Positions 57,555 to 64,000 of a stretch of 64,000 nucleotides of DNA are shown here, one piece after another; position 1 is the stretch's first letter; every line of letters starts with the position of its first letter. The translations under genes and the position numbers were made by a program. The stretch lies in the NCBI RefSeq assembly GCF_006715635.1, contig NZ_VFNP01000001.1:3162001-3226000 (forward strand), read 5' to 3'. The DNA is from Streptomyces sp. SLBN-118. Lineage in GTDB: Bacteria; Actinomycetota; Actinomycetes; Streptomycetales; Streptomycetaceae. Below the pieces are notes generated by a model. The model searched no databases. It saw only the letters and a program-made list of their open reading frames with translations, and was not told the DNA's origin.

Positions 57555-57836
57555 TTAGCGGCGCTTCGACTTCCGGTCGTCCTTGACGTGGCCGCGGAAG
57601 GTGCGAGTCGGCGAGAACTCGCCGAGCTTGTGGCCGACCATCGACTCGGTGACGAACACCGGGACGTGGGTCTTGCCGTTGTGCACCGCGATCGTGTGGC
57701 CGAGCATGGCCGGGATGATCATCGAGCGACGGGACCAGGTCTTGATGACGTTCTTGGTGCCTGCTTCGTTCTGTACGTCCACCTTCTTGATGAGGTGGTC
57801 GTCGACGAAGGGCCCCTTCTTGAGACTGCGCGGCAT
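57555..57836 (-). CDS. rpsS: 30S ribosomal protein S19
   Basis: 93 aa: [50 protein letters not shown]. Confidence 0.97.
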   Translation of the reverse strand: MPRSLKKGPFVDDHLIKKVDVQNEAGTKNVIKTWSRRSMIIPAMLGHTIAVHNGKTHVPVFVTESMVGHKLGEFSPTRTFRGHVKDDRKSKRR

Positions 57837-57848
57837 CTAAACCCGCTC

Positions 57849-58685
57849 CTAGCGCTTCTTGTTCGTCTTGCGGCGGCGGACGATGTACTTGTTGCTCGCC
57901 TTCTTGGGAGAACGAGTACGACCCTCCTTCTGACCCCACGGGCTGACCGGGTGGCGACCACCGGAGGTCTTGCCCTCACCACCACCGTGCGGGTGGTCGA
58001 CCGGGTTCATGGCGACACCGCGGACGGTCGGGCGGACGCCCTTCCAGCGCAGACGGCCGGCCTTGCCCCAGTTGATGTTCGACTGCTCGGCGTTGCCGAC
58101 CTCGCCGATGGTGGCGCGGCAGCGGACGTCGACCAGGCGAATCTCGCCGGACGGCATACGCAGGTGGGCCATCTGGCCCTCCTTCGCCAGCAGCTGCACG
58201 GAGGCACCCGCGGAGCGGGCGAACTTCGCGCCGCCGCCGGGCCGCAGCTCGATGGCGTGGATGGTCGTACCGACCGGGATGTTGCGCAGCGCCAGGTTGT
58301 TGCCGGGCTTGATGTCGGCGGCCGGGCCGTTCTCGACACGGTCACCCTGCGACAGGCCACGCGGTGCGATGATGTAGCGCTTCTCGCCGTCTGCGTAGTG
58401 CAGAAGCGCGATGCGCGCGGTGCGGTTCGGGTCGTACTCGATGTGAGCGACCTTGGCCGGCACGCCGTCCTTGTCGTGACGACGGAAGTCGATCACGCGG
58501 TAGGCGCGCTTGTGGCCACCGCCCTGGTGACGGACGGTCACACGACCGGTGTTGTTACGGCCGCCCTTGCTGTGCAGCGGGCGGACCAGCGACTTCTCCG
58601 GCGTGGACCGCGTGATCTCGACAAAGTCGGCGACGGAGGAGCCACGGCGGCCCGGCGTCGTCGGCTTGTACTTGCGGATTCCCAT
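57849..58685 (-). CDS. rplB: 50S ribosomal protein L2
   Basis: 278 aa: [38 protein letters not shown], and the peptidyl-transferase-proximal [16 protein letters not shown]. Standard length. Confidence 0.98.
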   Translation of the reverse strand: MGIRKYKPTTPGRRGSSVADFVEITRSTPEKSLVRPLHSKGGRNNTGRVTVRHQGGGHKRAYRVIDFRRHDKDGVPAKVAHIEYDPNRTARIALLHYADGEKRYIIAPRGLSQGDRVENGPAADIKPGNNLALRNIPVGTTIHAIELRPGGGAKFARSAGASVQLLAKEGQMAHLRMPSGEIRLVDVRCRATIGEVGNAEQSNINWGKAGRLRWKGVRPTVRGVAMNPVDHPHGGGEGKTSGGRHPVSPWGQKEGRTRSPKKASNKYIVRRRKTNKKR

Positions 58686-58725
58686 TTCTCAGTCCTCGTC
58701 CGATTCCGGACGATCCAGACCGCCG

Positions 58726-59049
58726 TTAGGCGGTCGGACCGCCGAAGATGTCGATACGGTCGCCCTCAGCGAGGGTCACGATGGCGCGCTTGGTGTTGGC
58801 GCGCTTGCCGAAACCGGTGCGGGTGCGCTTGCGCTTGCCCTGACGGTTGATCGTGTTGACCCCGGTGACCTTGACCGAGAAGACCGCCTCGACGGCCTGC
58901 TTGATCTGGGTCTTGTTGGAGCCGGGCGCGACGATGAACGTGTACTTGTTCTCGTCGAGCAGGGCGTAGCTCTTCTCGGAAACAACCGGCTTGACGAGAA
59001 CGTCGCGCGGGTCCGTGAAGGTCTTGCTGGTTACGGTCGCCTCGGACAT
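58726..59049 (-). CDS. rplW: 50S ribosomal protein L23
   Basis: 107 aa: [42 protein letters not shown] overlaps the rplD stop (TGATG). Docking site for exit-tunnel factors. Confidence 0.97.
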   Translation of the reverse strand: MSEATVTSKTFTDPRDVLVKPVVSEKSYALLDENKYTFIVAPGSNKTQIKQAVEAVFSVKVTGVNTINRQGKRKRTRTGFGKRANTKRAIVTLAEGDRIDIFGGPTA

Positions 59050-59699
59050 CAGGCGTCGCTCCCTTCGGTCTCAGCGGCCTTGGGGCCAGACACGAAGGAC
59101 TCGAAGGCGGCCTTGGTGAAGACCACGTCGTCGGAGACGAGCACGTCGTACGTGTTCAGCTGGCCCGGCTCCAGGATGTGCACCTGGGGCAGGTTGCGGG
59201 CGGAGAGCCACGCGGCCTCGTCGGCGCGCTCGACGACCAGGAGCAGGTTCTTGCGCTCACTGATCTTGCCGAACAGCGTCTTCGCGGCCTTGGTGGAGAC
59301 CTCGCCCTCGACCACGCCGGAGACGACGTGGATACGGGAGTGACGGGCCCGGTCGGAGAGGGCACCGCGCAGGGCGGCGGCCTTCATCTTCTTCGGGGTC
59401 CGCTGCGAGTAGTCACGCGGCACGGGGCCGTGGACAACGCCACCGCCGGCGAACTGCGGCGCACGGGTCGAACCCTGACGGGCGCGGCCGGTGCCCTTCT
59501 GGCGGTAAGGCTTCTTGCCACCACCACGGACCTCGCCACGCGTCTTGACCTTGTGTGTGCCCTGACGGGCGGCGGCCAGCTGCGCGACGACGACCTGGTG
59601 GATCAGCGGGATGCTGACCTTGGCGTCGAAGATCTCGGCCGGGAGCTCGACGGTCCCGGACTTGTCGCCCGCGGGCGACAGAATGTCAATGGTGCTCAT
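59049..59699 (-). CDS. rplD: 50S ribosomal protein L4
   Basis: 216 aa: [40 protein letters not shown]. 5 bp after rplC. In E. coli L4 represses the S10 operon; whether that holds here is unknown. Confidence 0.97.
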   Translation of the reverse strand: MSTIDILSPAGDKSGTVELPAEIFDAKVSIPLIHQVVVAQLAAARQGTHKVKTRGEVRGGGKKPYRQKGTGRARQGSTRAPQFAGGGVVHGPVPRDYSQRTPKKMKAAALRGALSDRARHSRIHVVSGVVEGEVSTKAAKTLFGKISERKNLLLVVERADEAAWLSARNLPQVHILEPGQLNTYDVLVSDDVVFTKAAFESFVSGPKAAETEGSDA

Positions 59700-59704
59700 A
59701 GTCC

Positions 59705-60349
59705 TCAGGCCCCCTTGGCCGCAGTGCGGACCAGGACCAGGCCGCCGTTCGGACCAGGAACCGCGCCCTTGATCAGGAGCAGGCCCTTCTCCGCGTCAAC
59801 GGCGTGAACGGTCAGGTTCTGGGTGGTGACCCGCTCGTTGCCCATACGGCCCGCCATGCGGAGGCCCTTGAACACACGGCCCGGGGTGGCGCAGCCACCG
59901 ATGGAACCGGGAGAGCGGTGCTTGCGCTGGGTGCCGTGACCGGCGCCGAGGCCCTTGAAGTTGTGACGCTTCATGACACCGGCGAAGCCCTTGCCCTTGC
60001 TCTTGCCCGTGACGTCGACCTTGACGCCGGACTCGAACACCTCGGCAGTGATCTCCTGGCCGAGCGTGTACTCGCCGGCGTCGGAGGTGCGGAGCTCCAC
60101 CAGGTGGCGGCGCGGGGTCACGTCGGCCTTGGCGAAGTGGCCCTTGAGGGGCTTGTTCACCTTGCGCGGGTCGATCTCGCCGAAGGCGATCTGGACCGAC
60201 TCGTAGCCGTCGGAGTCATTCGTACGGACCTGGGTAACGACACAGGGCCCGGCCTTGACGACAGTGACCGGGACGACACGGTTGTTCTCGTCCCAGACCT
60301 GGGTCATGCCGAGCTTCTCGCCCAGGACGCCCTTGATCTGCTTAGCCAT
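59705..60349 (-). CDS. rplC: 50S ribosomal protein L3
   Basis: 214 aa: [55 protein letters not shown]. 14 bp after rpsJ. Confidence 0.98.
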   Translation of the reverse strand: MAKQIKGVLGEKLGMTQVWDENNRVVPVTVVKAGPCVVTQVRTNDSDGYESVQIAFGEIDPRKVNKPLKGHFAKADVTPRRHLVELRTSDAGEYTLGQEITAEVFESGVKVDVTGKSKGKGFAGVMKRHNFKGLGAGHGTQRKHRSPGSIGGCATPGRVFKGLRMAGRMGNERVTTQNLTVHAVDAEKGLLLIKGAVPGPNGGLVLVRTAAKGA

Positions 60350-60363
60350 CTCTTCCGCGCCTC

Positions 60364-60672
60364 TCAGAGCTTGATCTCGATGTCAACGCCGGCCGGAAGG
60401 TCCAGGCGCATCAGCGAGTCAACGGTCTTGGGCGTCGGGTCGAGGATGTCGATCAGGCGCTTGTGCGTGCGCATCTCGAAGTGCTCGCGCGAGTCCTTGT
60501 ACTTGTGCGGCGACTTGATGACGCAGTACACGTTCTTCTCAGTGGGCAGCGGCACCGGGCCTGCAACCGACGCACCAGTGCGGGTCACCGTCTCGACGAT
60601 CTTCTTCGCCGAGGAGTCGATGACCTCGTGGTCGTAGGCCTTGAGCCGGATGCGGATCTTCTGTCCCGCCAT
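60364..60672 (-). CDS. rpsJ: 30S ribosomal protein S10
   Basis: 102 aa: [44 protein letters not shown]. First gene of the S10 cluster. Confidence 0.98.
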   Translation of the reverse strand: MAGQKIRIRLKAYDHEVIDSSAKKIVETVTRTGASVAGPVPLPTEKNVYCVIKSPHKYKDSREHFEMRTHKRLIDILDPTPKTVDSLMRLDLPAGVDIEIKL

Positions 60673-61231
60673 GGCTACTCAGTAGTCCTGTCTCTCGTAA
60701 CGCTCTGGAACTCGGCGGGTCCTGCATTCTTCTCCGACCCACGCGGTCGGGCGTGTCGCACTCCCTCTACGAAGATCTCCCGAAGGATTTCCCAACCAAG
60801 GGGGTGCGGGCCGCAGCCGCGCATCGGGGGAAGAACACCCACCGAGTGCCTGGCCGGTACCCCGCTGACACTTCCCGGAAGATTCCCGTACGTCCGCTCC
60901 AGCGCTGCCTTACGACAGATGGGGCGACGAGTACTGTGGGACTCGCTTCCGGTCCTCCCGGCGGGAGACGCGCAGCATCGGCACTCAACCGAGCAACCTG
61001 GCTAGTGTGCCATATGGGGCAGACCCCTGGCCAATCGCGGCCGGAGAGGGTACCCCACTGATCCGCTCCTCACCCACGCGCTTGCGACGCGAGGCAACCT
61101 GGCGTGTCGATCGGCCGTCTTGTTGAGCGCGGACGGCCTGTGACCAGCCCGTCCGCCATTGCCTGAGGGTCACAGTACGCAGCAAGGGGGCCTGCCTGCC
61201 CGCTGCGGGGGAAGCGGACGGAGCGGGACAG
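60673..61231. other. 559-bp intergenic region between rpsJ and the PIG-L gene
   Basis: Divergent control region. It must contain the S10-cluster promoter and a leader for rpsJ, but I could not place -35/-10 boxes with confidence. AT-richer sequence (GTGCCATATGGG, 61009-61020) is the most promoter-like spot. Short hairpins occur (CTCCC-GGC-GGGAG near 60956; GGGG-CAGA-CCCC near 61017). No gene is visible. Confidence 0.5.
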
Positions 61232-63328
61232 ATGAACATCGCGCATGCCCGGGGGGCGGCTGGCGCGGGCCCGAGCGGCCCGAGCAGACGGAAAGTGTTC
61301 AGCGCCACAGCGGCCGTCGCCGCGGCCGCCGCTCTCAGCTCCTGCTCCGTCCCGGCCCAGCGGCGCTCCCACCCCGCCGCGAACCCCGAGCCCGGCATGC
61401 CCATCGCGAGCTCCCGGCGGGCGCAGCTGATGGCGATACTCGCCCACCCCGACGACGATCTGTACTTCATGAACCCTGACACCCAGCGGACGCTGGACGC
61501 CGGGGTTCCGCTGGTCTGTGTGTACGTCACCGCGGGCGAGCACGACGGCATCAACCACATACCCGGCAGCACATACGCCCAGGCGGACAAGGCCGCCTAC
61601 GCCTCCGCCCGCCACCAGGGCCTGCGCCAGGCCTACGCTTCCCTGCTCGGGCTCGGCAGGTTCACCGAGTGGGCCAAGGACGTCGCCCCGCTGAAGGGCG
61701 GCCGCCTGGCCGAGATCAACACCCTGAGCAACGGCTATCGCAGGGTCGAGCTGATCTTCCTCAACCTTCCCATGCACACCACGCGCCGGTACATGGCCCT
61801 GCCCAGCCTGTGGCGGGACCGCGCGCTGGGCCTGACCACCGTCGTCGCTGCGGACTCTCCGCTGCGCAAAGCCGTCTCGTACGACTACGACACGCTCGTC
61901 GACGTACTGGCCGGGCTGATGGAGCAGTACCGGCCGACCGTGATCCAGACCCTGGACCCCGACCCTGACATCCAGCACAGCGACGAGGCGACCCGCAAGA
62001 AGGACAGCGAGCAGCGCGGCTACTCGGATCACGCCGACCACACCGCGGTCGCCTCCTTCAGCTGGGCCGCCATGGTCCGCTGGGTCGCCCGCGCGGCGAA
62101 GGACGAGGGCCATGTGCCCGCCTTCGTCGCCACCGCCTTCCGCGGCTACTACAACCGCCACTGGCCCAAGAACCTCCCGGTGGCGGTGCTCAGGGAGAAG
62201 GCCCGAAACCTCGTCCCGTACGGCGGCGACCCGCGGTGGGACTGCGGCAACCCGTCCGGCTGCGGCGACTACAGCGTCGGCGGCATCCGTCCGCTCACGA
62301 ACAAGAAGGGCTGGGTCCGCTCCACCCACCACCGCCACCCCGGCGCCCGCACCGTGGTCGCGACCGAGCCGTCCGGACGGATGGTCGCCTATGGGGTTCT
62401 CGGGCTGCGGGCGGTCCGCTGGCGGGAGACCGGGCTGGGCAGCGGGCAGTGGGGCAATCCGGACGACCTCGGCGGCGGCCCGCTCGCGCCCGCGCTCGGC
62501 GGCGTCACGCTGAAGGACGGCCGTCAGTTGCTGTTCGCGCTGCGCTTCGCCGAACTCGGCGGCCACGGCGGGCCCAACCGGCGCGAGGTCGTCCTGCTGG
62601 AGCACGGCTCCCCCGACGGCGCGTTCCTGGCCTGGAAGGGACTCGGCAACCCCGAGCGGGGCGACGACCGCGGCCGCCGCATCGGTGTCCCGGTCGCGGT
62701 CGCGGCCCCCGACGGCCGGGTCCATCTCTTCGTCCGCAACGCCGACAAGGGCATCAGCACACGAGTCCGCGACGCCACAGGCAACTGGGACCGCTGGCGC
62801 GACCTCGGCGGCGAGGAGATCCAGGACGGCCTGTCGACGGTGGTGGACCGCGCCGGCCGGGTGCATGTTTTCGCCGCGGGACGCGAGGGCGTACACCACT
62901 GGACGCAGGACACGATGGGCCTGCCGCTCACGTACCGCGCGGATGGCGGCCTGCCCGTGCCGGGGGACGCGATCGCTCCGGTACTGACCGACGACGGTGG
63001 CATAGAGCTGTACTACCGCAGGCCGACGGCCCCCGCGGTGATGGCCGTACACGCCGGAGGTGCCCCGGCGCGTCCCCGGAAGGAGGGCTTCGACGGCTAC
63101 GGCCCGGTGAGCGTGGCCGCGGCACCCGGCGGCCGGGTGCTGCTCGGCAAGGACACCCGCGGGCGGCTCCAACTCCGCACGGGCAGAAGGCTTCTGACGC
63201 GCACTCGTGGCCTGGCGGCACTGGACGCGCCCGCCCTTCACATGGGCAGCTCGGGCGCCACCGTCGTGGGCCTGGGGGCAGACGCGCACCCCTGGGCCTG
63301 GCTGCCCGAGGCAGGAACCGCCGGCTGA
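61232..63328 (+). CDS. Tat-exported PIG-L family deacetylase lipoprotein with C-terminal propeller-like repeats
   Basis: 698 aa. A twin-arginine signal ([12 protein letters not shown]) followed by lipobox ALSSC predicts a Tat-exported lipoprotein. The PIG-L/LmbE domain (about residues 60-320) has the zinc motif AHPDDD and the second motif DHADHTAV. The C-terminal ~330 residues contain repeated blades (for example [52 protein letters not shown]) resembling a PLL/sialidase-type beta-propeller that may bind sugar. The probable role is deacetylation of an N-acetyl-sugar polymer outside the cell (inference). ATG at 61232 with GGAG at 8 nt. Confidence 0.85.
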   Translation: MNIAHARGAAGAGPSGPSRRKVFSATAAVAAAAALSSCSVPAQRRSHPAANPEPGMPIASSRRAQLMAILAHPDDDLYFMNPDTQRTLDAGVPLVCVYVTAGEHDGINHIPGSTYAQADKAAYASARHQGLRQAYASLLGLGRFTEWAKDVAPLKGGRLAEINTLSNGYRRVELIFLNLPMHTTRRYMALPSLWRDRALGLTTVVAADSPLRKAVSYDYDTLVDVLAGLMEQYRPTVIQTLDPDPDIQHSDEATRKKDSEQRGYSDHADHTAVASFSWAAMVRWVARAAKDEGHVPAFVATAFRGYYNRHWPKNLPVAVLREKARNLVPYGGDPRWDCGNPSGCGDYSVGGIRPLTNKKGWVRSTHHRHPGARTVVATEPSGRMVAYGVLGLRAVRWRETGLGSGQWGNPDDLGGGPLAPALGGVTLKDGRQLLFALRFAELGGHGGPNRREVVLLEHGSPDGAFLAWKGLGNPERGDDRGRRIGVPVAVAAPDGRVHLFVRNADKGISTRVRDATGNWDRWRDLGGEEIQDGLSTVVDRAGRVHVFAAGREGVHHWTQDTMGLPLTYRADGGLPVPGDAIAPVLTDDGGIELYYRRPTAPAVMAVHAGGAPARPRKEGFDGYGPVSVAAAPGGRVLLGKDTRGRLQLRTGRRLLTRTRGLAALDAPALHMGSSGATVVGLGADAHPWAWLPEAGTAG

Positions 63329-63371
63329 CCCGGCCGCAGCGCACTCAGCCGCAGCGCACAGGCACACGGCA

Positions 63372-63401
63372 AAGGGCCCCGCACCGAAGTGCGGGGCCCT
63401 T
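63372..63401. terminator. Bidirectional terminator between the PIG-L gene and tuf
   Basis: Perfect 13-bp stem AAGGGCCCCGCAC (63372-63384) and complement (63389-63401) with a CGAA tetraloop, between convergent genes. Confidence 0.92.
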
Positions 63402-63437
63402 GCTGATGCTCCAGGAGCAACCAGGTCAGATCAGCAA

Positions 63438-64000
<563 letters not shown>

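Noticed and set aside
60990..61040. A specific S10-operon promoter
   Set aside because: TTGGCC and CATATG-like elements are present on the minus strand, but no -10 sits at 16-19 nt, so no call was made.

Overview
This is a 64 kb piece of a Streptomyces chromosome. The GC content is very high, there is strong third-position G/C bias, GTG starts are common, and developmental genes specific to the genus are present: bldM, whiD and a ShbA-type sigma factor beside guaB. Most of the window is conserved core chromosome. I saw no tRNA, rRNA, CRISPR array, insertion sequence or prophage gene.

Layout. 1-3000: 5' part of glpD, a divergent nucleotide-sugar dehydrogenase paralogue and a small membrane protein. 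3100-6700: guaB3, guaB and the ECF sigma gene shbA, all on the minus strand. 7100-8530: divergent bldM and whiD around a 465-bp regulatory region holding a near-perfect sigma-BldN promoter. 8600-13060: accessory metabolism (LysR regulator, MOSC protein, SDR, hydroxyacid dehydrogenase, SnoaL-like protein). 13150-15360: groES-groEL1 with two CIRCE operators. 15440-18280: two tandem polysaccharide-deacetylase lipoproteins, the second degenerate, and a methyltransferase. 18360-22450: a compact, translationally coupled ESX/WXG100 polymorphic-toxin locus ending in RNase A-like toxin tips and immunity candidates; this is the most unusual part of the window. 22430-24780: a membrane protein and an ECF42-type sigma factor with its DGPF/YCII partner. 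24900-31370: t6A genes (tsaB, rimI, tsaD; tsaE), an L,D-transpeptidase-like pseudoenzyme, an alpha/beta hydrolase and alr. 31470-39060: nnrD/E, acpS, glmS, an ABC-transporter deletion scar, coaA, a DUF389 protein and glmM. 39200-60670: ribosomal supercluster on the minus strand (rplM-rpsI; infA-rpmJ-rpsM-rpsK-rpoA-rplQ; spc and S10 clusters with secY, adk and map), interrupted by truA, an ABC-F protein and a secreted protein. 61230-64000: a Tat-type PIG-L lipoprotein and the 3' part of tuf.

How genes work together. Transcription runs mostly on the minus strand in operons closed by strong stem-loops; convergent pairs share bidirectional hairpins. glmS and glmM supply UDP-GlcNAc precursors, alr supplies D-alanine, and acpS and coaA feed CoA and carrier-protein maturation. 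GuaB makes XMP. The t6A genes modify ANN-decoding tRNAs. BldM and WhiD act in sporulation, and ShbA homologues drive the principal sigma gene hrdB.

Recurring oddities: several enzyme-family members have lost catalytic residues (nucleotide-sugar dehydrogenase, GuaB3, second deacetylase, L,D-transpeptidase-like protein). A roughly 240-bp non-coding repeat is present twice in inverted orientation. Several genes look leaderless, with a TANNNT box 6-7 nt before the start codon.
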